This document shows positions 9,844 to 19,128 of a stretch of 64,000 bases of DNA, piece after piece. Positions within the stretch are counted from its first letter, which is position 1; every line of letters starts with the position of its first letter. A model generated the notes under the pieces. The model did no database searches and was not told where the DNA came from. It saw only the letters and a program-made list of their open reading frames with translations. The DNA is from CAZELM01 sp964512995. GTDB lineage: Bacteria; CSSED10-310. The position numbers and the translations under genes are program-made. The stretch spans positions 28,315-92,314 of the forward strand of contig CAZELM010000014.1 in the NCBI GenBank assembly GCA_964512995.1, written 5' to 3'.

Positions 9844-10157
9844 ACGATTCTCCTTACAATTGAATACTCAGTCTCCATGATGGTATCGGATTCGCGAGTC
9901 AATGTAAATCCCCGCTGAGACAGATGGCACAGCCCAGTTGGTCCCCATTATCCTCTGATGGGTCCGCACGATTACCACACTATTGTCTTGTGACAAGTCG
10001 CTTTCTTAACCGTCATCCGGTGTTTACATTCACCGAAACCAGAAAACTCGAATCAACAGTCAAAACAACAACACCTGAACTATGTTATCTGGAGCAATCT
10101 GTGGTAAAAAATACGATCAATACGACGAGTTCACACAGACCTTTCCATTCCACGTTA
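9844..10157. other. Intergenic region, 314 bp, nothing recognised
   Basis: This stretch lies between the start of nadE and the end of the subtilase gene, both on the minus strand. It should hold the nadE promoter and the subtilase terminator. I could not pick out a convincing promoter or hairpin. An open frame on the plus strand across it lacks coding character. Confidence 0.5.
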
Positions 10158-13100
10158 TCAGGGTCGCCGAATCATCCCTGTTGTCAGAAAAACAGTGAAC
10201 ATAAGCAGCAAAATCGCCAAACCTGCAGGCGATGATACTGGAATCGGTGCAGGCGTCGGTGTCGGACCGATGGGAGTTGGTGTCTCAGGATTTGGCGTGT
10301 TTGTTGGGATCGGAGTCGGGAGTTCAATACATCCGGTCGCGCTCATGGTCTGCAAATTGCCGGTGTGAGCCAGATCATGCATAAACATGGGCCAGGGATT
10401 GTTTCCCGGATCAAACGTAACAGGGAACTCCCATACATAAATCTTACCCCCTGCGGCGACCAACATATCCGTAAATCCATTGCAGTCAATATCATCGACT
10501 GCAACAGTCGATCGTACAATCATGCCAGGTTCCAGAACATATCGAGGGAAATTGAGTGGCGATCCCATATTCAGACCTTCACATCCATAAATCGGCAAAG
10601 GGCGGCCATCTGTGAAACCCATCTCATGGGACCTCATGATCTCCACAGAACCATCCCCATCGATGTCCGTAACAATGGGATCTCCCTGACGTCCATTTTC
10701 ACCGGCAAGGAACACATATAAATTCTCACTCCCAGCCCATCGATGGAATTTTAATGCCCCATCATGATCGTATGCCGAAAGCAACAACATATTAGCTCCA
10801 CCGGTAATCACTTCCAATTCCAGGTCTGGATCTCCTAAAGGAACAATCGCGCCGGTTGAACGTCCCATCATCATTGCCGGCCAGCCGGAACAGTCCGTGC
10901 CGTCATGATGAACCAGATGTTCTCCCAATAACACTTCCAGATCACCATCCAGATCGATGTCTGCTACGACCGGATTGCTCACCCCACTGCCTTCGGAATT
11001 GAATCGCAATGGCCAGCCCGGAACCTGGGTTCCATCGGCATTCAATGCATGTAAATAGTCATCTCCCGAGTTCTCATACGCTGACACAATGATCTCCAGT
11101 GCACCATCACCATCCAGATCACCCAGCGCAGGCGTGCTCAATGAAGTTGCAGTAATGTTGAATTGATTCTCCAATGTTCCATCTGCCGCATTCAAGATAC
11201 ATAACGTCGTTTCATGATTGAGGTTATTCCAGTTAAACCAAACTAAAAATACAATCTCCATCATACCATCACCATCCACATCACCGGCGGTGATAGTCGA
11301 AATGATTCCCGAGCTGTATGCTGCGCCTGCCAATGGATTGAATATAAAGTGATTCCAATCCTCAAGTCCATCGGCATCCAATAAACCGTCCGCATTATAA
11401 GCGTGGATGACCGGAGCGCCATAGTTTTCTTCCGGAGGGAAAGACGGATCGGAATACCACTGTGTCATGGTGGCAGCAACAACTTCCAATCTGCCATCTC
11501 CATCCACATCAACAATCGCGGGATTAGATCGTCCAAGACTCGGATCAGCTCCCCATCCGGGGCGGACTGAGCCGTCTGACTGAAACACCGCCGCTCCAAG
11601 AATAATTTCCTGTTCTCCATTCCGATCGAGATCTGCAACGAGTGGTGATTTAAATGTCCAGCTATTGGGATTATTGGCATCAACCGGCCAGCCGCTCCGT
11701 AAAAATTTATCCACAATGACCTTCACATCATGCGTGGTCGAGTAGGTGGAAAAGGCCGCTGTCAGACGCAATGTCATTGGGCCATCCGGTACACCGGCCA
11801 TGTCCCAGTTTCCCAATAATCCTTCCGGATCAACCGGACTAGTGGAATGATATATCGAAACAAACGTGCCCGGAGTTGGATTGAATCCCGGAGCATAAGA
11901 TAGTTCATAGTTCTGAAGTTCGGGACTTCCGGTTATCGACCCTTCTGTGACCCGCCCCATAATATCAATGGATGTCACCTGACTAATCAACTGATAATTG
12001 ACAGGAGATGAAATATAGATGTTATCAACTGAAACGGAGTTCCTGTCTTCACTCTGAGCACTCAGGGAGTTGAGTGTACGGAGCCGGACCGTATATACAC
12101 CATCCGCATTGTTTCGTGTATCCCATTGAGCCAATACACCATCCACAACTGGTGTATTGCCCGTTGTGAGCGTGGCAAATGAAGTCGGTGTCTCCCCTGC
12201 GCCGATCTCAATGATATACGTATCGAAGTTCGATGCATCGGATGTTCCGGTAATCTGCACTACGCCGTTAACGGTGCTCCCTGTAATGGGCTCCTGAATC
12301 ATCGATTCCGGTGGAGCAGCGCTGATGGTCAGTGCGTTATATGCATTGATCCGGCCATACCCGCTGTCTGTATCAAATCCAGGCGCACTCACATCTTCCA
12401 CCGACTGACGGATCACCTGCCGCACAGTTTCATTACTCCACGCCGGATGCGCATCCAGTATCAACGCCGCCAATGCCGAGACATGGGGTGCGGCCATGGA
12501 TGTACCGGAGATCGCCATGTATTTCGCAGCATCGCTCCCATAGATCACCGTATGGCCATATCCGGTCTCCAGATATGCCGAGTTTGATACGGTCGACAGG
12601 ATATCCGCTGCCGGAGAGGTGCTTCCGGGAGCACCACCGACACCGCCTGGCGCCGCTACATCCAGCTTTGTACCAAAATTGGAATAGGATGCTCTCAAAT
12701 CATCCCGGGTAAATGCAGAAACCGTGATGGCGGTTTCGATATTGGCTGGAGTGAATCCAGAAGCATCTTTATTATTATTCCCGGCAGCACAGACAACAAC
12801 AACTCCCATTCCATGCGCAAAATCCACTGCATCCTGATATGCCTGCGAACGGCCTTCTCCGCCCCAGCTATTATTGATCACCTGAGCTCCATTCATTGCA
12901 GCATATTGGATGGATTGGACCAGATCCGTGTCATATCCGGAACCCCAGGTATTCAATCCGCGTACTGCCATGATCCGGCATCCATGCGCCAAACCTGCTA
13001 CTCCATACAGATTGTCCGCAACACCAGCGATTGTCCCGGAAACATGCGTGCCATGTCCATTGGTGTCCATCGGGTTGTTATCGTGATCACTGAAATCCCA

Positions 13101-13838
13101 TCCATAGATATCATCGACAAATCCATTCCCATCATCATCCATTCCATTTCCAGCGATCTCCCCAGGATTGATATAGATATTGCTCTGTAAATCCGGATGC
13201 AGAATATCAACTCCTGAATCAATCACGGCAACCACAACACCTGTCCCATTTGCGATATCCCACGCGGCTTCAGCATCCACCGTGCTCAAACCCCACAGGT
13301 CATCCGGATTAAAGAATTCGTCATTGGGAGTCCAGACCGCATTAACCACATGATTGGGCTCTGCATACGCAACGTGAGGCTCTCTGGAGTAAGCATTGGC
13401 AACCGCCTCCATATCGACTGCCTGCGAAAAGTGGAGTTTGAAAAGATGATCCATTCGAGGTAAAGGGGATTGGCTGTTCAACCGTTTCTTATCTGGAAAT
13501 GCCACATTGGATGGAAACAGAGACTCCACTTGCTGAAATCCATATTTTGTATTCAAAACCTGAAGACCTGGAGCAAACACATCCTTCGGATTCCGGTTCT
13601 CATGAATAGCCTTGAGCAGTGATTCCGCCTGGAGCGAACGAAATTTCACGATGAGAACACCGGGCTGTAAATTCATTCTCAGAGATTGATGATCAATTGC
13701 ACAATCGTCCCGCATCTCCATCACCGGCGTATCCGGATCGGTTCGCACGGGAGATGAACAATACCCGTTATGAAAAACACTGGAAACAAACAGGAACAGA
13801 ACGGCAGAAAACAGATTCATAATATGACTCAGTATCAT
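10158..13838 (-). CDS. Secreted subtilisin-like serine protease with FG-GAP repeats and C-terminal sorting tail
   Basis: The start at MILSHIMNLF is set by AAGGAG 7 nt upstream and by the hydrophobic signal peptide that follows, giving 1226 residues. After an I9-like propeptide (about 55-165), an S8 peptidase domain carries Asp207 (VIDSGVD), His262 (NGHGTHVSG), the oxyanion Asn in AAGNNN and Ser447 (SGTSMAAPHVS). Then come beta-sandwich segments and at least seven FG-GAP/VCBS-type repeats with Ca2+-type loops such as VDVDGDGRLEVV and GDLDGDGALEII. The C-terminus is a Pro/Thr linker followed by VSSPAGLAILLL, a hydrophobic helix and RRP, an IPTL-CTERM-like surface-anchoring tail. It is probably exported and processed at the cell surface. 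Its substrates are unknown. Confidence 0.93.
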   Translation of the reverse strand: MILSHIMNLFSAVLFLFVSSVFHNGYCSSPVRTDPDTPVMEMRDDCAIDHQSLRMNLQPGVLIVKFRSLQAESLLKAIHENRNPKDVFAPGLQVLNTKYGFQQVESLFPSNVAFPDKKRLNSQSPLPRMDHLFKLHFSQAVDMEAVANAYSREPHVAYAEPNHVVNAVWTPNDEFFNPDDLWGLSTVDAEAAWDIANGTGVVVAVIDSGVDILHPDLQSNIYINPGEIAGNGMDDDGNGFVDDIYGWDFSDHDNNPMDTNGHGTHVSGTIAGVADNLYGVAGLAHGCRIMAVRGLNTWGSGYDTDLVQSIQYAAMNGAQVINNSWGGEGRSQAYQDAVDFAHGMGVVVVCAAGNNNKDASGFTPANIETAITVSAFTRDDLRASYSNFGTKLDVAAPGGVGGAPGSTSPAADILSTVSNSAYLETGYGHTVIYGSDAAKYMAISGTSMAAPHVSALAALILDAHPAWSNETVRQVIRQSVEDVSAPGFDTDSGYGRINAYNALTISAAPPESMIQEPITGSTVNGVVQITGTSDASNFDTYIIEIGAGETPTSFATLTTGNTPVVDGVLAQWDTRNNADGVYTVRLRTLNSLSAQSEDRNSVSVDNIYISSPVNYQLISQVTSIDIMGRVTEGSITGSPELQNYELSYAPGFNPTPGTFVSIYHSTSPVDPEGLLGNWDMAGVPDGPMTLRLTAAFSTYSTTHDVKVIVDKFLRSGWPVDANNPNSWTFKSPLVADLDRNGEQEIILGAAVFQSDGSVRPGWGADPSLGRSNPAIVDVDGDGRLEVVAATMTQWYSDPSFPPEENYGAPVIHAYNADGLLDADGLEDWNHFIFNPLAGAAYSSGIISTITAGDVDGDGMMEIVFLVWFNWNNLNHETTLCILNAADGTLENQFNITATSLSTPALGDLDGDGALEIIVSAYENSGDDYLHALNADGTQVPGWPLRFNSEGSGVSNPVVADIDLDGDLEVLLGEHLVHHDGTDCSGWPAMMMGRSTGAIVPLGDPDLELEVITGGANMLLLSAYDHDGALKFHRWAGSENLYVFLAGENGRQGDPIVTDIDGDGSVEIMRSHEMGFTDGRPLPIYGCEGLNMGSPLNFPRYVLEPGMIVRSTVAVDDIDCNGFTDMLVAAGGKIYVWEFPVTFDPGNNPWPMFMHDLAHTGNLQTMSATGCIELPTPIPTNTPNPETPTPIGPTPTPAPIPVSSPAGLAILLLMFTVFLTTGMIRRP

Positions 13839-14150
13839 CGGATTCTCCTTTGCATCGTAGAGTATTCCCAAATTATTACAGAACAACCAGAAAAACCAGT
13901 TGAGACGATTCGTTTGCCAGAAACGATCCGGGATTGCTTAAATGAGGACGGGGGTGTTCCGGATTGAAAAAAAAGACACATGTAGTTTACTGCCTTCAGA
14001 CCTACCAGACCAAAATAATTTTAAAAATACATCGCACATCAGTTCGAAAACATCTATCGATTCTCTCGATAATGCCTCAAAAAACGAAAGATTGGTTATA
14101 CTGAACAGGTAGTACAATCTCAAAAGGTCTTACAGAGTGTATTCAGTGGA
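13839..14150. other. Intergenic region, 312 bp, expected to carry the subtilase promoter
   Basis: This region lies upstream of the minus-strand subtilase and downstream of the GDYXXLXY gene. It is A/T-rich near 13960-14050. The subtilase ribosome site AAGGAG is at its left edge. I see no clear promoter hexamers, terminator or small gene. Confidence 0.5.
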
Positions 14151-14630
14151 TCAGTTCGATGTGGTTTCGTCGTTCTGAAATTCTCCACGGAGCCCGACCA
14201 GGATGCTCTTTCCAGTGGCATCGACCTTCAGTTCAGCGTACCGGGCATTGGCATATTGATCGGCAGTGCCTTCCTGGAAAAAGAAAGACTCAGCGCCGAT
14301 CCGCAATCCGTTTCGGTTCCGGTAGTACAACAGACATTCCCCAGTCTGGAGCGGTTCGTCCCCGTGGATGCGTACAAACGTTCCGATGTTGTTCACATCC
14401 GTTGAGACCACAATGGTTCCCTCCCGTTTCAGGGACGATACCGGGATCTCATCTGCAATGGCATAACGTAACCGCATATAGTCTCCCTGCATCAGCGACC
14501 GGGGATCGACTGGAACGAGCCGCAGGAAAATGGAACGACCATGGGCAAGCGTACGTTCCTTCTCCACAATCATCCAATTGATCTGCACAACGATCACCAC
14601 TGCTGTGATCCAGAAAATGATATGTTTCAT
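14151..14630 (-). CDS. GDYXXLXY-domain membrane-anchored protein
   Basis: The 159-residue form starts at MKHIIFWITAVV. That ATG overlaps the stop of the upstream gene (ATGA), which fits translational coupling. One N-terminal membrane helix (about 3-20) is followed by an extracytoplasmic domain with LVPVDPRSLMQGDYMRLRY, the exact GDYXXLXY signature that names this family. It is the third member of a DUF2157-DUF4401-GDYXXLXY cassette found together in many bacteria. Its function is unknown; the fixed gene order suggests a membrane complex (inference). Confidence 0.85.
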   Translation of the reverse strand: MKHIIFWITAVVIVVQINWMIVEKERTLAHGRSIFLRLVPVDPRSLMQGDYMRLRYAIADEIPVSSLKREGTIVVSTDVNNIGTFVRIHGDEPLQTGECLLYYRNRNGLRIGAESFFFQEGTADQYANARYAELKVDATGKSILVGLRGEFQNDETTSN

Positions 14631-15691
14631 AACGAAACCTCTGCGGGAGCCCAGCGCTTGATCAAATAACGAGCCGCCAGAAGCACCAGACCACTCCCGC
14701 CGATCACCCCTGATTTCACCGCCAGATCGACATCCAGGGAGTAATAATAGATTACCAGGAAACACGCCAGAAACAGATACGCCAGATTGGAAATCCTTCG
14801 ATCATCCCAAGTATACCCAAGAATCATCAAACCAATCGCTACTAATATTCCGGGAGTGCTAAACAGACCCAATAAAACGGTGGATGCAATCAGAATGATC
14901 ATATCCGGTCTGGACCATTGCATGACGCTTCCCATGAGCCATCGATACAGGATCAATAAACCTGCAGTCAGAATCAAACCGGATGGCCACAACGCCATCG
15001 GATGATCCGTTTGATGAAAGTCAGGGATCGAAATCAGGTTCATGAACAGAATGGTCAATGGGAGCATCTCGATGACGGCGTATTTCACTGGTTCCAATAT
15101 AACCGGAAGCCGTTTCACCGCAATGATCGCTCCCAGGCCGGCCATTTCCAGTGCAATCATTATGTGCATCCAAGTCATGTGCTTCGAATCATAAATCCAG
15201 ACAACGGCCAAAATGACCGTTGCCAGCGGAGAGACATACCGGAAGATTCTGCTGTCATAAAGGGGAATCATCACGAGGGTGATTACCAATTGTGCCCAGA
15301 AAAACACACTGAGGTTATGAAATTCGAGCCATTGGGCGATTGCATAGAGAACCAATCCGTTTCCACAAAACGCCAGTGATAACGAAAATTGACTCACAAA
15401 AATGGCGGTCGAGATTTTAGACAGAACAATCGCAACGATCAGAAACAGAACACCGATTGCCATTGTGTGCGCATCATCAGCGATCAGTTTGGCGATTAAC
15501 AGAAAAAGGATCAGAAATATTGATGCAAGCCAGGCTCCCGCTGTCATAAGCGTTCGCATATAGAGCGGATCATCATGGCGTGTCGTAACGATGCTGCTCG
15601 ACTCGATCCGGTGATAATCTGCCACAGGGATCAATCCCTGAAGATCGGGATGGGAAAGCAATTGCCGGAAAGTCATCCTGTCACGGGGCAT
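14627..15691 (-). CDS. DUF4401 multi-pass membrane protein
   Basis: This 354-residue protein is almost entirely hydrophobic helices, about ten of them, starting after a short cytoplasmic N-terminus. It is second in the DUF2157-DUF4401-GDYXXLXY cassette. Position, length and helix pattern support the DUF4401 call. Its ATG follows AAGGAG and lies inside the end of the DUF2157 gene, an 11-nt overlap; its stop overlaps the GDYXXLXY start. No catalytic motif is visible and the function is unknown. Confidence 0.75.
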   Translation of the reverse strand: MPRDRMTFRQLLSHPDLQGLIPVADYHRIESSSIVTTRHDDPLYMRTLMTAGAWLASIFLILFLLIAKLIADDAHTMAIGVLFLIVAIVLSKISTAIFVSQFSLSLAFCGNGLVLYAIAQWLEFHNLSVFFWAQLVITLVMIPLYDSRIFRYVSPLATVILAVVWIYDSKHMTWMHIMIALEMAGLGAIIAVKRLPVILEPVKYAVIEMLPLTILFMNLISIPDFHQTDHPMALWPSGLILTAGLLILYRWLMGSVMQWSRPDMIILIASTVLLGLFSTPGILVAIGLMILGYTWDDRRISNLAYLFLACFLVIYYYSLDVDLAVKSGVIGGSGLVLLAARYLIKRWAPAEVSL

Positions 15692-16712
15692 TTCCCGTCT
15701 CCTTTCTCTCCTTCTCGATCTTTGCGTTTGTATGTTTCAAAAAATAAGCAGCGCTCGTGATGACCAGCAGGATGATCCCAAAATACAACAAGTAATTTCC
15801 GGCGGAGTCGAAATTCCGGAAATGAAACAAGCGCTTAGCGATGTACACCAGCAGAATCACACAGATATCCATGACGATCACGGCAATCGCAGCGATATCC
15901 GGAATCCGGTACCGAAAGACGATATATCCGCTGATGATGGCAAAACTCCAGACAATGACTGTCTTAACACCGAATTGAATGGATTCGATATCTATAATGG
16001 TAAGAATCATCGGAACCGAAATCACAATAAGTAACATGATCATCAAAAAAATCCGGACCCAGGTACCGGAAAGCCAGATCCGGTTCCATCTCAATCCGGC
16101 TTCCCGAAGGATCAATGCCGCAGCATTCAATGCGGCCAACATCATCCATACCCATTCTCCATCAACAATCCCATGGAAAGGATTAGCATATCCGGCCTGT
16201 GCCCAATATTGTATCCCGCAGATGTTCAGCAGCGCGATCCAGACAATCCAAAGGGCTGCGAAGTCAGAAACGAGGACCCAACCGGCAATCAAAATAGCCC
16301 ATCCCCGGAACAGTTCATACGCATCCGCTCCGGTCTGATACACCTGACCATAGACCGCCAGCAATACTCCCACCAGTATCGATGCCGCCAGCAGCAATGC
16401 TTTGCCGGATATCGAACGAAGTCCGCGCAGGAATGCTCCAGAAATACAAACCACGATCGATGCTTCGATCAAACCGAATTTAACGAACCGATCCAATTCC
16501 GACCAATTGTATGCAAAGAAGAAGATGATTCCAGCCAGAACCAGTGTCGTGCCGATCAGCAGCAGATTCAGTTCGGCCCATGTATTCCATCTGGTTGTTG
16601 GCTGCAGTAAACGACATGCCTGACGATATGCTTCATCACTCAACAATCCATCCGCATGGAGCTGACGGAGAGTGCGTATGTCAGTCGGTTTGTCCAATGG
16701 TGATTGCCGCAT
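15681..16712 (-). CDS. DUF2157 multi-pass membrane protein
   Basis: This protein has a short soluble N-terminal helical region (RTLRQLHADGLLSDEAYRQA) typical of DUF2157, followed by roughly ten membrane helices. I chose the start at MRQSPLD because GGGAG sits 5 nt upstream. In-frame ATGs also exist at 16724, which overlaps the upstream stop as TAATG, and at 16739. With this start it is 343 residues. It is first in the cassette with DUF4401 and GDYXXLXY. The family is recognised; its role is not known. Confidence 0.8.
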   Translation of the reverse strand: MRQSPLDKPTDIRTLRQLHADGLLSDEAYRQACRLLQPTTRWNTWAELNLLLIGTTLVLAGIIFFFAYNWSELDRFVKFGLIEASIVVCISGAFLRGLRSISGKALLLAASILVGVLLAVYGQVYQTGADAYELFRGWAILIAGWVLVSDFAALWIVWIALLNICGIQYWAQAGYANPFHGIVDGEWVWMMLAALNAAALILREAGLRWNRIWLSGTWVRIFLMIMLLIVISVPMILTIIDIESIQFGVKTVIVWSFAIISGYIVFRYRIPDIAAIAVIVMDICVILLVYIAKRLFHFRNFDSAGNYLLYFGIILLVITSAAYFLKHTNAKIEKERKETGNAP

Positions 16713-16723
16713 TATCTCTCCCA

Positions 16724-17299
16724 TTATTTCAACGGCCAATAAAAATACGGAAGTCCTCTTTCAGTGACAGCATCCGCCAGCAGATGCGTGAACCAGCTCC
16801 AGCCGAAGATAACGCCACACCAGGATGACACATTCCAGTAGGCGCACACAAAGATACCCAAGACAGTGATACCAATCGTGAAAATCAAAGAATGCGTCGC
16901 TCCCCGATGCCCAGTCCAAAACGATAATATCCGAGATATGATAAATAATCCACAACCTCCCATAAATAGGATGAGTCCCCATTTCACAATTGGTGTCTGG
17001 CTGAAGAAATCAAGTGTCCGGGTTATTCCCAGTGAGTCGCCCAGGACAAACAAGGTGATCCCGATCGCGATCGGTATGAACAACAGCATCACACCCCTCT
17101 GGAACAATGTATGCGGAATGCGCCGACTGATCAGGGAATTGGGAGTATCGATATCCGGACCCAATGCTCCCAGAACCGATGCCAGCAGTGAAGGAACCAC
17201 GCTGATCTCACCGATCTGCAGGACACCGGTACGCATCAAACACCACGCTCCCATCGCACTGCTGCAGACACTGATAACGACGTGGTGTTTGCCTGTCAT
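16724..17299 (-). CDS. YdjM-like (DUF457) metal-dependent membrane hydrolase family protein
   Basis: This 191-residue membrane protein has about five helices. It carries the family motifs LGALGPDIDTPNSLISRR and GHRGATHSL, whose His and Asp residues are proposed metal ligands in the YdjM / inner-membrane hydrolase family. A late HLLADAVTERG segment completes the pattern. Catalytic activity of the family is not well proven. Its stop touches the possible first start of the DUF2157 gene, so it may head that operon. Confidence 0.8.
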   Translation of the reverse strand: MTGKHHVVISVCSSAMGAWCLMRTGVLQIGEISVVPSLLASVLGALGPDIDTPNSLISRRIPHTLFQRGVMLLFIPIAIGITLFVLGDSLGITRTLDFFSQTPIVKWGLILFMGGCGLFIISRILSFWTGHRGATHSLIFTIGITVLGIFVCAYWNVSSWCGVIFGWSWFTHLLADAVTERGLPYFYWPLK

Positions 17300-17538
17300 G
17301 ATATTTCAGGTGAGGAATAATGATTGAAAGATCACATGGGATGTTGGCATTAACAGAATATTACTCCATAAACATGTTGGGGTATGCCGGAAGAACTGAC
17401 TGCGGTAATCCGACGCGTTTGGAAGCCATGGAGATGTTCAAACGCGTTATGCTCAGAACCTGTTTCCATCTCCAAGCGCATGGAATCGTATCAGCCTTTG
17501 TACACAATGTCCATTTGGCATTTTCATGTCATGCGGAT

Positions 17539-17874
17539 TCATCGCTGAAGATGATCTTCATGACGGACGACAAGATCGGTGGGAGATTCCGGTGACATCA
17601 GAAGCCACAGCGCCAGATAGAGCAGGATACCCCAGCCTCCGATAAATGTCAGCACGATGAACGCCACTCGGATGACTGTTACGGGAATCGCGAGTTGCCG
17701 CGCCAATCCGGCGCACACTCCAGCAATCCGGCCGTACGTTTTGGAGCGTGTCCAGCCTTCCATAAACCGACGGTTGTCGAGCCAGCTTCCGCAATACCGG
17801 CATTTTGCCGCATCCTCATGAATCGTTTCACCACAGAATGTACACTTTTTCTGCGCATCTCCTAATCTATTCAT
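17539..17874 (-). CDS. PspC-domain protein with N-terminal zinc ribbon
   Basis: This 111-residue protein has a CTFCGETIHEDAAKCRYC zinc ribbon at about 11-28 and then a PspC domain with GRIAGVCAGLARQLAIPV and a membrane helix pair (VTVIRVAFIVLTFIG and ILLYLALWLLM). PspC domains belong to the phage-shock type membrane-stress response. It overlaps the anti-sigma gene stop by four bases, so it is the last gene of an ECF sigma / anti-sigma / PspC operon. It may act in or report envelope stress (inference). Confidence 0.85.
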   Translation of the reverse strand: MNRLGDAQKKCTFCGETIHEDAAKCRYCGSWLDNRRFMEGWTRSKTYGRIAGVCAGLARQLAIPVTVIRVAFIVLTFIGGWGILLYLALWLLMSPESPTDLVVRHEDHLQR

Positions 17875-18353
17875 ACGACACTCTCCTTAAAATTCTCTTT
17901 CCGGATCCATCCGGCCAGTAACGGAATTGATCCATATGCCAACCCAGATAATGTAAGCGCTGTAGAAACCGACAGGATCAGGTATATCTGAGCCAGAACC
18001 GGTGATGTGTATTCATTCAGCAGCCGATACCCGATTTCCACCCATAGCCAATTGATGCCAATGATGATCGGCAAACACAAAAGGCTCACAACACTCAGTT
18101 TGGTTGCCATCCATCGGCCTTGTTGATGGTTCATCTCACGACGGGTTGCTATTACCATTCTGTTCATAACTTCAGAATTGAGTTGATGGGGAGGACTCAG
18201 ACCTTTCAGCGAGCTGACCACCGGTCCAATCAATTTAAGCTGTTCCCGGCAGTATTCACATTCCATCACATGCCGCTCCATGGCAGGAGACAGATCCTCT
18301 CTGGGGAGACGTTCCAGCCACTGCTCAAATTCACGACACGACTTCATTGTCAT
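17871..18353 (-). CDS. Anti-sigma factor with zinc-finger (ZAS-type) N-terminus
   Basis: This 160-residue protein begins MTMKSCREFEQWLERLP. A conserved HVMECEYCREQL segment at about 28-39 gives the His-x3-Cys-x2-Cys signature of zinc anti-sigma domains. Two membrane helices follow, at about 86-110 and 120-145. It overlaps the ECF sigma gene by four bases, the usual arrangement for a cognate pair. It should hold the sigma factor at the membrane and release it on an envelope signal (family knowledge). Confidence 0.82.
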   Translation of the reverse strand: MTMKSCREFEQWLERLPREDLSPAMERHVMECEYCREQLKLIGPVVSSLKGLSPPHQLNSEVMNRMVIATRREMNHQQGRWMATKLSVVSLLCLPIIIGINWLWVEIGYRLLNEYTSPVLAQIYLILSVSTALTLSGLAYGSIPLLAGWIRKENFKESVV

Positions 18354-19021
18354 ACCGACACCTTTACTCCCTCTAAAACCTGCCTTAATTTTGCCAATGC
18401 CAGATGGAGGCGGCTTTTAACTGTTCCTGATGGGATTTTCAGAACCTCTGCGATTTCGTCCTGTGTCAAGCCACTGTAAAACTTGAGAACAACCACCTCC
18501 CGGAGTTTCACAGATAATCTGGCCAATGCGTTATCCATATCCATTCTCTGGTCTTCTGATACTAATTCCTGCTCACCCGAACGATCCGATATTTCAACAG
18601 ATTCGCCTGTTTCGTCCGTGCTTCTCCAGAACCGTCGCCATCGCTCTTTCCGCCAGTAGTTCCGGCTGCAATTCATGGCAATCCGGGTCAACCATGGAAT
18701 CAACGGTCGCGATGGATCATATTGATGAAACTTTCTGACAACCAGAAGCCAAGTATCCTGAAGGACATCTTCCGCAACGGTCCGGGAGGGGGTCATTCGG
18801 CGGATGATCAGAAATAACCGATCCGAATGCCGATTGACGAGTTCAGCCATCAAGCTGCTGTTACCTGAAATGATCTGCTGAGCCAAAGCTTCATCGGTCA
18901 AATATTCCGGCATCGTTATCGAATTTGTCTGCAACTCTTCCCTCTCTTGGAAAACGGCTGTAGAACTGTGAAAAGCATGAGTGAAATTCAACTCATGGAT
19001 GACTGAACATCCGGTAATCAT
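18350..19021 (-). CDS. ECF-family RNA polymerase sigma factor
   Basis: This 223-residue protein has sigma region 2 (VNRHSDRLFLIIRRM and AEDVLQDTWLLVVRKF, with the NYWRKERWRR segment) and region 4 (LTQDEIAEVLKIPSGTVKSR). GGAGGAG just upstream supports the ATG at 19021. The start gives an unusually long N-terminal leader of about 36 residues before MPEYLTDEALAQQI. The anti-sigma gene follows with overlap. It probably directs the PspC genes on both sides, but I did not find a convincing repeated -35/-10 pair to prove it. Confidence 0.92.
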   Translation of the reverse strand: MITGCSVIHELNFTHAFHSSTAVFQEREELQTNSITMPEYLTDEALAQQIISGNSSLMAELVNRHSDRLFLIIRRMTPSRTVAEDVLQDTWLLVVRKFHQYDPSRPLIPWLTRIAMNCSRNYWRKERWRRFWRSTDETGESVEISDRSGEQELVSEDQRMDMDNALARLSVKLREVVVLKFYSGLTQDEIAEVLKIPSGTVKSRLHLALAKLRQVLEGVKVSV

Positions 19022-19128
19022 CTCCTAAACTCCTCCAGACTTTAATCACTTCATTTTTACGGTTCAAGTTATCGCTCACATTATCCCATCCAGACTCCGT
19101 GGATCCTTCGCAGAGGACTAAAGCAACA

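Noticed and set aside
9924..10235. 103-codon plus-strand open frame before the subtilase end
   Set aside because: It overlaps the end of the real subtilase gene and has Ser/Thr-rich, non-protein-like composition.
13839..14150. Possible terminator or small RNA in the subtilase upstream region
   Set aside because: Only weak inverted repeats (CCGG-type) were found and no clear stem with T-run.
17320..17595. 91-codon plus-strand open frame opposite the PspC gene
   Set aside because: It has no ribosome site, overlaps a real minus-strand gene and has no family resemblance.
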